Shown: piece by piece, positions 46,306 to 54,891 of the stretch
How positions within the stretch are numbered: position 1 is the stretch's first letter
Layout of the letters: each line of letters starts with the position of its first letter
NCBI RefSeq assembly: GCF_000025885.1
Contig: NC_014011.1
Coordinates: forward strand, 1,364,001-1,428,000
Length of the DNA: 64,000 bases
Direction: 5' to 3'
From: Aminobacterium colombiense DSM 12261
Lineage (GTDB): Bacteria; Synergistota; Synergistia; Synergistales; Aminobacteriaceae
Notes under the pieces: model-generated
Databases searched by the model: none
Seen by the model: only the letters and a program-made list of their open reading frames with translations
What the model was told of the DNA's origin: nothing
Position numbers and translations under genes: made by a program

Positions 46306-46934
46306 TGATTCACTGTTACCATGTGACGTATTTTTTCAAATTTAGCCGGGCCTATACCCCGAACTCGCAACAAATCTTCTATCCCATTGAATAACCCCTG
46401 AGATTCTCTATAACGCACAATAGAACCAGCTGTGGAAGGCCCTACTCCAGGAAGAGCCTGCAGCTCTTCTTCTGAAGCTCTGTTTATGTTTACTTTTTTC
46501 ATAGCTGAAGAATCTGAGTTCTGCCTCGACGATGGCGATGCCGGCTTTTGCCCGGCGCCTTCTCCTTTGCCGGGAACATGTATATGCATCCCATCCTCTA
46601 GAGGGGTGGCAAGGTTGACTGCCTCAGGATCAGCTGATGATGCAAATCCCCCAGCCATATCGACGGCATGATAAACCCTTGATGCCGGTAAGACATGGTA
46701 GACGCCAGGTCTTTGTACGTGTCCAGTAATATATACTACCCATTCACTGCTTTGGGGAAGAGCATCTGCTGACTCCTTTGTTGCTGGTGAAGTTACAGGC
46801 AGAGCCCCAGCAACAACAGTAGGTGAGCCAGCTTCCCATCGTCCCTTAAAGGTCACTATGAGAAGGCCGGCTAAGGCAAGACAGAGAACACCCGCCGCAA
46901 AAAAAAGCAGGGCTTTCGTTCTTTCATTAATCAA
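46302..46934 (-). CDS. comEA: ComEA-like DNA-binding protein
   Basis: A 210-residue protein with one N-terminal membrane anchor (residues ~8-29), an SLBB-like domain (EWVVYITGHVQRPGVYHVLPASRVYHAVDMAGGF) and, after a Ser/Gln-rich linker, a helix-hairpin-helix pair at the C-terminus (NINRASEEELQALPGVGPSTAGSIVRYRE and GIGPAKFEKIRHMVTV). This is the normal ComEA layout: it binds incoming duplex DNA outside the membrane and passes it to ComEC. TTG start at 46934 overlapping miaB. Confidence 0.92.
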   Translation of the reverse strand: MINERTKALLFFAAGVLCLALAGLLIVTFKGRWEAGSPTVVAGALPVTSPATKESADALPQSSEWVVYITGHVQRPGVYHVLPASRVYHAVDMAGGFASSADPEAVNLATPLEDGMHIHVPGKGEGAGQKPASPSSRQNSDSSAMKKVNINRASEEELQALPGVGPSTAGSIVRYRESQGLFNGIEDLLRVRGIGPAKFEKIRHMVTVNQ

Positions 46935-48249
46935 TGATCGAAATCACCTCTCCATGAAGACACCAATTTTCTGCAGATGTAATGGAAACCAGGGCAAACC
47001 GGCCAATGAACTCTTCCGTCCCCTCCATTATTACGACTTTATCGCCAGGTGTCCGCCCCTGAACAAGAGATTCTCCCTTAGGGGCCCAGTCATCAATGAG
47101 AATTTTATATCTTTTACCAACAAGACCCCGGTTTATCTGAAGGGCAATCTCTGACTGTACCGCGTTTACAGTATTGAGCCGTTTCATTTTTACGTCCTGG
47201 TCAATCTGATCTTCCATTGTCGAAGCCGCTGTTCCTTCCCGTGGGGAATAAGCGGCCGTATGGACAAGGTCATACCTAAATTCATGCAATGCAGCTACAG
47301 AAGCCTGAAAATCTTCTTCTGTCTCTCCTGGAAACCCTACGATAAGGTCACTTGTAAGGCCTACTTCGGGAAGGGCGTTTCGGATAACAGAAACAGTTTC
47401 TCTGTATTTGGCAAGAGTATATTTTCGATTCATTTTTTTCAGAATACGGTCACTGCCCGATTGAATGGGAAGATTTATCGATGGACAGATTTTAGGATGA
47501 TGGGCCATCACTTCCACTATATCTGGAGTGAAATCCTTTGGATGAGACGTTACAAAACGAATAAGAGGCAATCCGTCAATGGCGGCTACATCCCGCAGGA
47601 GGGAAGAAAAAGTGTAACCATTCTTAAAATCCTGACCGTAACTATTTACATTTTGTCCGAGAAGGGTAATCTCTTTTACCCCATCCTCTACAAGTCCCCG
47701 TATTTCCACAAGTATATCTTCAGGAAAGCGGGATACAAAGCGCCCCCTTACATAGGGCACAATACAATAGGTACAAAAATTATCGCAACCATGGGCAATG
47801 GTTACATAGGCTTTCCATGGATTTACCCTCTCTATAGGAGGAACTGCAAGGTCTACAAAAGCCCTTGAGTCTTCATCAAGAAGGCTCACTCTCTCTCCTG
47901 CCATTACACGCTCAAGTGCTTCAGGAAGATCGCCGATATGGCGAGGACCGCCCACCAGGCGCACCCATGGGAAACGAGTCATCATGGCACTTCCCAGGCG
48001 CTGGGCAATGCATCCTGTTACGGCAACAAAGGGTTTCTTTTTATCGCTCCAGCTCTCTCCATAACGGCCGAGTTCACTCCACACTTTATGCTCCGCCTTG
48101 GCTCGAATGCTGCAACCATTGAAAATAACAATATCCGCTTCCTCTTCTGATGTTTCCTGCCAACCGTTCCGGATCAGGGCTGTACGAAGCTTATCGCCAT
48201 CATAGACATTCATCTGACAGCCATATACTTTTAAAATAAAACGATACAC
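46927..48249 (-). CDS. miaB: tRNA-2-methylthio-N6-dimethylallyladenosine synthase
   Basis: A 440-residue radical SAM methylthiotransferase. The N-terminal UPF0004 domain holds cluster Cys (YGCQMNVYD, FNGCSIRAKAEHK, VTGCIAQR). The radical SAM motif is ATIAHGCDNFCTYCIVPYVRGR (CxxxCxxC, near 150), and the C-terminal TRAM domain includes GESLVQGRTPGDKVVI. It adds the methylthio group to i6A37. Note C in SICSIR-type position 3 matches MiaB. GTG start after AGGAGG; first gene of the run that ends with gatB. Confidence 0.95.
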   Translation of the reverse strand: MYRFILKVYGCQMNVYDGDKLRTALIRNGWQETSEEEADIVIFNGCSIRAKAEHKVWSELGRYGESWSDKKKPFVAVTGCIAQRLGSAMMTRFPWVRLVGGPRHIGDLPEALERVMAGERVSLLDEDSRAFVDLAVPPIERVNPWKAYVTIAHGCDNFCTYCIVPYVRGRFVSRFPEDILVEIRGLVEDGVKEITLLGQNVNSYGQDFKNGYTFSSLLRDVAAIDGLPLIRFVTSHPKDFTPDIVEVMAHHPKICPSINLPIQSGSDRILKKMNRKYTLAKYRETVSVIRNALPEVGLTSDLIVGFPGETEEDFQASVAALHEFRYDLVHTAAYSPREGTAASTMEDQIDQDVKMKRLNTVNAVQSEIALQINRGLVGKRYKILIDDWAPKGESLVQGRTPGDKVVIMEGTEEFIGRFALVSITSAENWCLHGEVISIID

Positions 48250-48403
48250 AGGTATTCCTCCTGGTCATAGAAATTCTAATATTGTAACATGACAAATACT
48301 AAATTGGAAAATGATAGCATGATTTTAAGATGGACAAAAGGAAGGGGAACAACTTTTTTGATAGAATGGCAACAAAGAAGTATTCATGAAAGAAGGGAAA
48401 ATA

Positions 48404-48886
48404 ATGACATTTTTTCGCAAGATTATTACTTTAACTCTTATAACGCTCATGGCCGTATCAGGAACGGGTTGGGCAAAAGTCACAGATCTGCCAGAACTGG
48501 AAAGGTGGGCAGGCGGCCCCCTTTTTTCTCAGCCTCTGACAGCTCCCTCAGGAAATTATGGCATCTGGCTGAAAAGATCCTATGTCGCACAAGACAGACG
48601 AAATTTTGACGTCATTTTGCTCTCCGGTACCGGAAGTGGCGATCTTTACCTCCCAGATGCCCAAATTGACACAAACGACCGTCCTATAGGTTTTGGCGCT
48701 ACGTATCGAACCCTTTCGGTAGAAAAATATGAGGCCTTGCTTGAATGGTATCCCCATATAGGCGGTGCCCTTTCTGTTCGTCTTCCTGAACAGACCACCC
48801 TCATTGTAGAGAGCAAATGCCTTTCTGAAGATGAACTTATAGCGATAATGAAAAAAGTCATCACTGAAGTAGAAAAGACCTTATAA
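48404..48886 (+). CDS. Secreted protein of unknown function
   Basis: A 160-residue protein with an evident signal peptide (MTFFRKIITLTLITLMAVSGTGWAK; cleavage near residue 24). The mature part has KVTDLPELERWAGGPLFSQPLTAPSGNYGIWLKRSYVAQDRRNFDVILLSGTGSGDLYLPDAQ and YRTLSVEKYEALLEWYPHIGGALSVRLPEQTTLIVES, suggesting a small beta-rich periplasmic domain. I do not recognise the family. The ATG at 48404 lies seven bases after GAAGGG; an ATG six codons earlier has none. Divergent from miaB. Confidence 0.75.
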   Translation: MTFFRKIITLTLITLMAVSGTGWAKVTDLPELERWAGGPLFSQPLTAPSGNYGIWLKRSYVAQDRRNFDVILLSGTGSGDLYLPDAQIDTNDRPIGFGATYRTLSVEKYEALLEWYPHIGGALSVRLPEQTTLIVESKCLSEDELIAIMKKVITEVEKTL

Positions 48887-48889
48887 AAA

Positions 48890-48927
48890 AAGAGGAGAAA
48901 CTGCTCTTATGCGCAGATTCTCCTCTT
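48890..48927. terminator. Convergent terminator between the secreted protein and the amino-acid binding protein
   Basis: Perfect arms AAGAGGAGAA and TTCTCCTCTT, extended in the loop by CTGC/GCAG. On the minus strand TTTTTTT follows, so it mainly serves the binding-protein gene. Confidence 0.85.
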
Positions 48928-48965
48928 AAACTATCTCTCTTTAAAAAATTTTTACAGTGATAAAC

Positions 48966-49721
48966 TTATTCTTCCATCCACTTCTTTTCCAGTTCGGCAA
49001 GAGTTCCGGATTCTTTAAGTTCATCTAGAGCCTTATTGACTGCCTCAAGGAACTGGGGATCGTCTTTGCGCAGCGCAAGGGCCATGCCTTTATCAATGCG
49101 AAGTTCGAAAACCTGTTTGAGCGTTCCTGTAAAATCTTTGTTCTCCTTCAGGTTTTCTTTCGTTACCGTTCCATCTACCACGGCAAAATCTGCCCGGCCA
49201 AGAAGGACTTCCCTGAAGGCGTCGTCAGTTTTTGCAAAACGTTTCACTTCTTTCAGATCAAGCTGAGTTACATAAACATCCTGAATCGTCCCCATCTGAA
49301 CGGTAGCAATTTTGCCCTTCAGATCCTCTTCAGCAGTTATACCCGTCTCTTCAGCCTTAACAACAACTGCTGAGGGTGTAATGTAATATACATGGGAGAA
49401 AGAAACACGCTTGGCCCGCTCTTCTGTTGCACTCATTCCCGCTGCTATAATGTCGATTTTTTTAGTCAATAGTGAAGGAATAAGGGAATCAAAGGCTGCA
49501 TCTACAATTTCCACCTTTTTCCCTAATTTTTCGGCAACCATATTAATAAGATCGATGTCAAACCCAACCACTTCATTCTTGACATTTCTAAATTCAAAGG
49601 GACGGAAAGTGGATTCCGTTCCAACACGAATTACGTCTTTATCGAGAGCAGACTCAGCCATAGCACCAGCAGCACTTACAAATACAAAAATAAAAGCAAG
49701 CAGAACCACTAATTTCTTCAT
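48966..49721 (-). CDS. Amino-acid ABC transporter substrate-binding protein, orphan
   Basis: A 251-residue family 3 solute-binding protein with signal peptide (MKKLVVLLAFIFVFVSAAGAMAES, cleavage near 22). The mature part shows IRVGTESTFRPFEF, VGFDIDLINMVAEKLGKKVEIVDAAFDSLIPSLLTKKIDIIAAGMSATEERAK (signature with the ligand Arg near 98), and YVTQLDLKEV, GRADFAVVDGT. Binds an amino acid in the periplasm. No permease or ATPase gene is alongside, so it must use a partner elsewhere. It has its own near-consensus promoter and terminator. Confidence 0.92.
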   Translation of the reverse strand: MKKLVVLLAFIFVFVSAAGAMAESALDKDVIRVGTESTFRPFEFRNVKNEVVGFDIDLINMVAEKLGKKVEIVDAAFDSLIPSLLTKKIDIIAAGMSATEERAKRVSFSHVYYITPSAVVVKAEETGITAEEDLKGKIATVQMGTIQDVYVTQLDLKEVKRFAKTDDAFREVLLGRADFAVVDGTVTKENLKENKDFTGTLKQVFELRIDKGMALALRKDDPQFLEAVNKALDELKESGTLAELEKKWMEE

Positions 49722-49765
49722 AACCTTTCCTCCTCGTATAAACTGAAGTTAAATATGTTCAAAAA

Positions 49766-49819
49766 TTAAAACATTTGTTTAACGTCGCTCTATTATAGTT
49801 TATAAAACGAAGAAGTCAA
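49766..49819 (-). promoter_or_regulatory. Promoter of the amino-acid binding protein gene with downstream dyad
   Basis: Minus strand TTGACT (49819-49814), 16 bases, TATAAT (49797-49792). Just downstream near +3 to +20 lies a dyad AAACA-AA-TGTTT (49766-49783) that could be an operator. Confidence 0.75.
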
Positions 49820-49823
49820 GAAA

Positions 49824-49849
49824 AAAGGAGGGGCAATTCCCCCTCCTTT
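49824..49849 (-). terminator. Rubredoxin gene terminator
   Basis: Perfect stem AAAGGAGGGG / CCCCTCCTTT with a six-base loop, followed on the minus strand by TTTTTT. It abuts the next promoter's -35 box. Confidence 0.88.
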
Positions 49850-49887
49850 TTATTAAAAAGACTTCTCTTTACAAGGCAGATTGAAAT

Positions 49888-50049
49888 TTATTCTTCGGGC
49901 TCGAACATATCCTTTTCCACAGCACAAACGGGGCAGACCCAATCATCCGGAAGGTCTTCAAAAGAAGTTCCTGGGGCTATTCCGTTATCGGGATCTCCTT
50001 CTGCAGGATCATAGATATAACCACAAACAGTACAGACGTACCTTTGCAT
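49888..50049 (-). CDS. Rubredoxin
   Basis: A 53-residue protein, [20 protein letters not shown] with two CxxC pairs: CTVCGY (residues 6-9) and [11 protein letters not shown] (near 39-42), the tetrahedral Fe(Cys)4 site. [16 protein letters not shown] is the family's loop. Carries one electron at low potential, for example in oxygen or peroxide detoxification. AAGGAGGGG precedes the ATG. It has its own promoter (50091-50120) and terminator, so it is separate from pepP. Confidence 0.96.
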   Translation of the reverse strand: MQRYVCTVCGYIYDPAEGDPDNGIAPGTSFEDLPDDWVCPVCAVEKDMFEPEE

Positions 50050-50090
50050 GCCTTTCCCCTCCTTCATGGTATAGCTATAGTGTCCACCAT

Positions 50091-50120
50091 ATTATATCTT
50101 TGACTCTCTTCAAAATGCAA
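50091..50120 (-). promoter_or_regulatory. Promoter of the rubredoxin gene
   Basis: Minus strand TTGCAT (50120-50115), 18 bases, TATAAT (50096-50091), about 45 bases before the rubredoxin ATG. Confidence 0.65.
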
Positions 50121-50145
50121 TATCTAAAAGGATCTCATTAAGATG

Positions 50146-51252
50146 TTAGAGAAGGATCAGGCCCTGTTCCAAATTCCCTGACAGCCGCTCCGCTCCTGAC
50201 TCTGTAATAAGATAATCGTCCTCAATACGCATGCCGCCGAAACCTGGAATGTATATTCCCGGTTCTACTGTTATCACATCGCCAACCTGAAGAAAATCTT
50301 CTGACAATGGCGATAATCGTGGGTTTTCATGAATTTCCAACCCGAGCCCATGGCCAAGACCGTGGGTAAAATATTCTCCATAACCCCCATCCGCAATTAT
50401 TCTTCGGGCTATTCCATCAATTTCCTTACCACTTGCACCAGGCTTTAAGGCTATAGCAGCTTCTTTATGGGCATTGAGCAAAACCATCTCTATCTCCCTG
50501 GCCCTGGTGTCTGGCTTTCCGAGACAGAAATTACGGGTAATGTCTGAAAGATACCCACCCACCAAGGCTCCAAAATCAACGGTTACCCAGTCTCCCTTTT
50601 GGAAGCTCCTATCTGTAGGCACCCCATGGGGTAATGCGCTTCTAGGACCTGAAGCAACTATGAAACCATGATTTCCCCAACCGCCTTCAGCGCCAAGTTT
50701 TTTCACCGTGTATTCAAGAAGAGCATCAAATTCCTTTTCTGTCATTCCCTCTTTGACCTTAGCGATAACAGCTCTGTAGGCATTTGAAGCTATCATTCCG
50801 GCTCTTTTTATCAGATCTGCTTCGTCGCTGTCTTTTGCGCGCCTCAACATTGGCAATAGTTGAGAAGCATCTTTCCATTCCACGTCCTTTACAAAACCCT
50901 GGATCTGTTCGAAAGTTTTGGCTGATACTTTCTCTTTTTCCAAACCAACGCGTCTACAATCTTTTTGTTTAAGAAGATCGCCCATGGCCTCGACCAGTGA
51001 TCGCTGCCCCTGGGGAATCAGTGTAAAGGGCGATTGCTCAGAGGCTTGGGTCATATAGCGGCCATCTGTAATAAGACAGGTTTCTTGCTCGGTTATAAGA
51101 ACGCCTGCACTGCTTCCGCGAAACCCGGAAATATAATAGACACTCTGCCAGTTGGCGCTTTCAAAGACAAAAAGGACTACCCCGTCTATGGCAAGAGAAG
51201 GAAAGGCCTTTCGCAACCTTTCTGTACGGCGGAGAATGTTTTCTGTTCTCAA
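50146..51252 (-). CDS. pepP: M24-family Xaa-Pro aminopeptidase
   Basis: A 368-residue metallopeptidase: an N-terminal creatinase-like domain (~1-130) and a pita-bread domain with VTVDFGALVGGYLSDITRNF (two metal Asp, near 235 and 246), THGLGHGLGLEIHENPRLS (metal His near 305) and ITVEPGIYIPGFGGMRIEDDYLIT (two metal Glu near 340 and 355). Removes N-terminal residues before proline; close to Xaa-Pro dipeptidases too. Cytoplasmic. A TTG start follows AAGGAGG by eight bases. Last gene in the tkt-queH run. Confidence 0.93.
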   Translation of the reverse strand: MRTENILRRTERLRKAFPSLAIDGVVLFVFESANWQSVYYISGFRGSSAGVLITEQETCLITDGRYMTQASEQSPFTLIPQGQRSLVEAMGDLLKQKDCRRVGLEKEKVSAKTFEQIQGFVKDVEWKDASQLLPMLRRAKDSDEADLIKRAGMIASNAYRAVIAKVKEGMTEKEFDALLEYTVKKLGAEGGWGNHGFIVASGPRSALPHGVPTDRSFQKGDWVTVDFGALVGGYLSDITRNFCLGKPDTRAREIEMVLLNAHKEAAIALKPGASGKEIDGIARRIIADGGYGEYFTHGLGHGLGLEIHENPRLSPLSEDFLQVGDVITVEPGIYIPGFGGMRIEDDYLITESGAERLSGNLEQGLILL

Positions 51253-51267
51253 TAATCGCGCCTCCTT

Positions 51268-52248
51268 CTACAGGGCAAGGAGTCTCCAAAGCTCCTCTTT
51301 GCTATCCAGCTCGCAGTTTCCTCGTCCTTCCTCTACTATTTTTCCAATAAGAGCTGCTGGAATCTGTTTCTCCTCAAGTCGCTTCAAGGCCGTTTCAATC
51401 TTCTCTTCAGGGACGACCACCACAAGCACGCCCGAGGAGATAAGGTGGTAAATATCCGCACCTAAAGCTTTTCCTACTTTGCGGGTCAAGGGGTGTATTG
51501 GAATAGCCTCCATATCAAGATGAAGATTCAACCCGCTTAAACGGCATATTTCCGCCAAACCTCCGAAAAGCCCCCCCTCTGTGGGGTCATGCATGAAACG
51601 GGCTAGGTCCCGCACAGCTGCAGCTTCTTTCAACACTGAAATAGAGGATATCCACGACGTGATGCTTTGTATTTCTGCATCGGATAAATGAGGCTTGAGA
51701 AGGTCGGGACGATCATGGGCAAGTATGGACATTCCTTCAAGCCCTACATGCTTTGTCATGATAACGCCATCTCCTGCGCAAATATCCGTTGCCCGATAAA
51801 GATAGGACGTTTGCCCCATCATGGTTCCCACTACTACCGGTTTTTTATATCGATCTGTCAGTTCCGTATGTCCGCCTATCACTGCGATCCCCATTTTCTT
51901 ACACGCATGATGGATCTCTTCCATGATCATTTTGGCGAAGGGAAGCCCCTGCTCCACAGGGATAATAAGGGTAATGATAAAATAAGCCGGATCACCGCCT
52001 TTGCAGGCAATGTCGTTTGCATTTATATGGACGAGAAAGGTTCCTGCACCCTTTGAAGCTCCCACTATGGGGTCAGAAGAAACAGCTAAAAGTTTCCCTT
52101 CTGGAAAACGAATAAGAGAGGCGTCTTCGCCTATGCCGGGACCTACGAGGACATCCGGTCGACTGGCTCCGCTGAATTGCAATATATGTTGTTCAAGAAT
52201 GTCTGGTGGAAGTTTTCCTACAGGTAACTTCCTTAGTCCGTCCTCCAT
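51268..52248 (-). CDS. AIR synthase-related (HypE/PurM-like) ATP-grasp-type protein
   Basis: A 326-residue member of the AIR synthase superfamily: GPGIGEDASLIRFPEG, SSDPIVGASKGAGTFLVHINANDIACKGGDPAYFIITLIIP (the nucleotide and metal motif), IAVIGGHTELTDRYKKPVVVGTMMG and MHDPTEGGLFGGLAEICRLSG. It lacks the C-terminal PRIC-type Cys of HypE, so it is not the [NiFe] hydrogenase maturation protein; function is not established. The ATG at 52248 fits CGAGGAG at nine bases; one three codons earlier touches it. Overlaps queH by a few bases or lies close behind it. Confidence 0.85.
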   Translation of the reverse strand: MEDGLRKLPVGKLPPDILEQHILQFSGASRPDVLVGPGIGEDASLIRFPEGKLLAVSSDPIVGASKGAGTFLVHINANDIACKGGDPAYFIITLIIPVEQGLPFAKMIMEEIHHACKKMGIAVIGGHTELTDRYKKPVVVGTMMGQTSYLYRATDICAGDGVIMTKHVGLEGMSILAHDRPDLLKPHLSDAEIQSITSWISSISVLKEAAAVRDLARFMHDPTEGGLFGGLAEICRLSGLNLHLDMEAIPIHPLTRKVGKALGADIYHLISSGVLVVVVPEEKIETALKRLEEKQIPAALIGKIVEEGRGNCELDSKEELWRLLAL

Positions 52249-52253
52249 AAAGG

Positions 52254-52805
52254 TCATCTCCTCGTTTCTGTAGTTTTAGCGCTGTAAGAACAGCCGCAAT
52301 AGTTCTGACGGTATAGGCCCAATTCGTGACTTGCCTTGACGGACCGCACAAAACCATTGTTCTTTCTCCATACCTTGTGGAGCCAACGCAGCCCATAACG
52401 GGTTGCTACGGCCTCTCCCAAAGCATTGATTCTTTCCGGATCCTTGTGGGGACTTATAGTCAACGTGGTGCACAACCAGGAATAAGAGAGTTCTGCCGCC
52501 TTTTTTGCCGCGCCTTCCAACTGAAGTTCAAAACATAACGTACATCGCGCCCCGCCTTCAGGCTCAGAAGCCAGAATGGCCGTTCGTTTAAACCAGATCT
52601 GAGGGTCATAGGGTTCTATTGCCAGTGGTCGCGACAGGGAAGAGGCAAGTTTTTCCACTGCCTCTTTCCGTCGTATATATTCTGCTTCAGGATGAATATT
52701 AAGGCCATAAAAGTACCCCGTTACATCGTATCCTTCTTCTATGAGAGCTGTCCATGGAATAGTCCCATCTGGAGCACAGCAAATATGAAGCAACAGGCTC
52801 TTCAT
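52254..52805 (-). CDS. queH: Epoxyqueuosine reductase QueH
   Basis: A 183-residue QueH (DUF208) with the HICCAPDGTIPW motif (CC, near residue 8), GYFYGLNIHPEAEYIRR, ARCTLCFELQLEGAA (CxxC, near 85) and a C-terminal YRQNYCGCSYS (near 168), the four conserved Cys regions for Fe-S and metal binding. It completes queuosine synthesis in organisms without QueG. Lies eight bases after tkt. Confidence 0.94.
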   Translation of the reverse strand: MKSLLLHICCAPDGTIPWTALIEEGYDVTGYFYGLNIHPEAEYIRRKEAVEKLASSLSRPLAIEPYDPQIWFKRTAILASEPEGGARCTLCFELQLEGAAKKAAELSYSWLCTTLTISPHKDPERINALGEAVATRYGLRWLHKVWRKNNGFVRSVKASHELGLYRQNYCGCSYSAKTTETRR

Positions 52806-52812
52806 CCTATAT

Positions 52813-54759
52813 TTATTTCCTCTCCTTCAAGCAAGCCTCCGCTTTCGCCGCTATGCTTGCTCCATCAAGGCCCATCGCTGCCACTACATCTTCTGACCTG
52901 CCAGAAGCGCCATAAGAACGGACTCCAAGAGGAACAAGTTTTCCATGGAGATTCCCTTCCGCCATAGCCAAGGCGAGACTTGCACCTAAACCGTTATGAT
53001 AGTGATGATCTTCCACCGAAAGGATGAGGCCAGTAGCAGATGCCTCTTCGAGAGCCTTCTGATCTATTTCAAGGGGCGTAGCGACAGAGAAGAGTTTGAA
53101 GTTCAATCCTTTATTTCGGAGGAGTTCCCATGCTTCAAGGGCTCTCCACGTCATTGCGCCAAGAGCAAAAATGGCCCCTTCTTCTCCATCCCGAACCTTG
53201 GCGGCCTTTCCATATTCAAAGGAGTAGTCGCCAGCGAAAAGAGGTTCTCCCCCTTCATTGGTAATAACAGGGAGCTTGCTCCTTCCCATGGCGATACATA
53301 CATTTCCTGCCTCGCGGAGTGCCCATCGCGTAGCCCGGTCGGTCTGGTTGGGGTCGGCGGGAACCAGGAGTTTCCATCCAAACATATTCCGCATCAGGCC
53401 AACGTAATCAATGGCCTGGTGGGTCATACCGTCTTCTCCCACATCCAGACCCACATGGGTTAATGCCAGTTTGAGGTTTGTTTTGTTAATATCATTCAAT
53501 CGCTGCTGATTATACACTTCACTCAGACCGAACACGCCGAATCCGGCCCAAAGGCTGGCCACGCCGGCTACTGAGGCTGCTCCTGCTGTTGTAGCCGTGG
53601 CATGCTCCTGTATGCCAGTCTGAACAAACCATTCCGGACAGTTTTTTGCGAAATCCGATGTTTTGACCGATCCGGCCAGGTCGCAATCGAAAACAAGAAG
53701 GGGCATACTCCCCTCTCTTTTATAATTTAAAGTCCCTACATCTGCCAAAGCGTTTCCAAAAGCCGATCTATTGTCAGTCTTTTTCTCACTGCCATAGGTG
53801 CGAGGTTCTCCGTAAAGGAGGTTATTTATCGTAGTAACGATCTTCCTCCCTGAAGGGACAGGGTTCCCACGACGGGCTTTAGCCTTTTCAAGGTAGTCTG
53901 GGTTCCCGCCAAGTTCCCTTACAGCCTTCTCATACTGGTCTCTGTTTGGAGCCTTTCCGTGATAGTCAGGAACCCCTTCCATATAAGAAACATCTTTCCC
54001 CATTTGAGTATGACAAATTATCACCGTGGGAACTTCGTCATTTACACCATCTCGCAAAGCCGTGTAAAGTTCTTCAAAAGAATGGCCGTCGCATTCTAAA
54101 ACTCCCCAGCCGTCAGCTTCCCACAAAGCTCTCACATCTACAGGCATTACTTCTTCTGTGCGGCCAGAGATTTGAATATGATTGTAATCGATAAGAGCGG
54201 TAATATTTGAAAGCCCTTCTTTAGCCGCGATGCGGCGAGCTTCTGCTACTTGCCCTTTTGTCTGCTCCCCATCGCCCATCAAAACAAAAACCCGGCCATC
54301 GTGGGCTCTAGCCTTCTGAGCGAGAGCGAAACCTACCCCCGCCGCAAGCCCCTGTCCGAGGTTCCCGCTCCCCCAGTCTATGCCCGGAACATTTCGCTCC
54401 ACGTGCCCCTGGAAAGGACTTGAGCATAACCTGAAGTTGGCAACGGCATCAAGGGGCTTGAAAAAACCCCATGCGGCTAATGTTGCGTAAGCCCCGGGCG
54501 AGGTATGTCCATGGCTGATAACCACATAATCACGATCGACACTATTACAATTTTCTGGGGTCAGATTGGCAACTCCGTATGTTGTCAGATACATTTCCAA
54601 ACTGGAAAGAGAGCCCGCGGGATGGCCGCTTTCTGCAAGGGTCACCATTGTGAGAACGTCTATACGGGCCTTTCGGGCTGCTTCTTCTAGAAGTTTTACG
54701 TTTCCATGGCTCAACGACTCTGCGGAAAAATCGCGAAGAGACGGTAGATTATTCTCCAT
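52813..54759 (-). CDS. tkt: Transketolase
   Basis: A 648-residue single-chain transketolase. The TPP region has SGHPAGSLSSLEMYLTTYG, HGHTSPGAYATLAAWG, NLGQGLAAGVGFALAQKAR and the GDGEQTKGQVAEARRIAAKEGLSNITALIDYN thiamine motif. The second domain carries FVQTGIQEHATATTAGAASVAG (catalytic Glu), LTHVGLDVGEDGMTHQAIDYVGLMR and a C-terminal domain ending GRSEDVVAAMGLDG. Runs the pentose/heptose interconversions; sedoheptulose 7-phosphate from it can feed gmhA. AAGGAGG precedes the ATG. Confidence 0.95.
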   Translation of the reverse strand: MENNLPSLRDFSAESLSHGNVKLLEEAARKARIDVLTMVTLAESGHPAGSLSSLEMYLTTYGVANLTPENCNSVDRDYVVISHGHTSPGAYATLAAWGFFKPLDAVANFRLCSSPFQGHVERNVPGIDWGSGNLGQGLAAGVGFALAQKARAHDGRVFVLMGDGEQTKGQVAEARRIAAKEGLSNITALIDYNHIQISGRTEEVMPVDVRALWEADGWGVLECDGHSFEELYTALRDGVNDEVPTVIICHTQMGKDVSYMEGVPDYHGKAPNRDQYEKAVRELGGNPDYLEKAKARRGNPVPSGRKIVTTINNLLYGEPRTYGSEKKTDNRSAFGNALADVGTLNYKREGSMPLLVFDCDLAGSVKTSDFAKNCPEWFVQTGIQEHATATTAGAASVAGVASLWAGFGVFGLSEVYNQQRLNDINKTNLKLALTHVGLDVGEDGMTHQAIDYVGLMRNMFGWKLLVPADPNQTDRATRWALREAGNVCIAMGRSKLPVITNEGGEPLFAGDYSFEYGKAAKVRDGEEGAIFALGAMTWRALEAWELLRNKGLNFKLFSVATPLEIDQKALEEASATGLILSVEDHHYHNGLGASLALAMAEGNLHGKLVPLGVRSYGASGRSEDVVAAMGLDGASIAAKAEACLKERK

Positions 54760-54842
54760 TGATTTTAAGTCCTCCTTTGGTCTGATTACTTGTTAGATTA
54801 TATCCATTTTTTCCATTTCGGCATACTTTATATGTAAAAAAG

Positions 54843-54868
54843 AGGCTGCCCCTTTTTTGAGGCAGCCT
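54843..54868 (-). terminator. alr terminator
   Basis: Perfect arms AGGCTGCC and GGCAGCCT, followed on the minus strand by CTTTTTT. It lies about 25 bases after the alr stop. Confidence 0.88.
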
Positions 54869-54891
54869 TTACTCTCATTATTTTACGGTAA

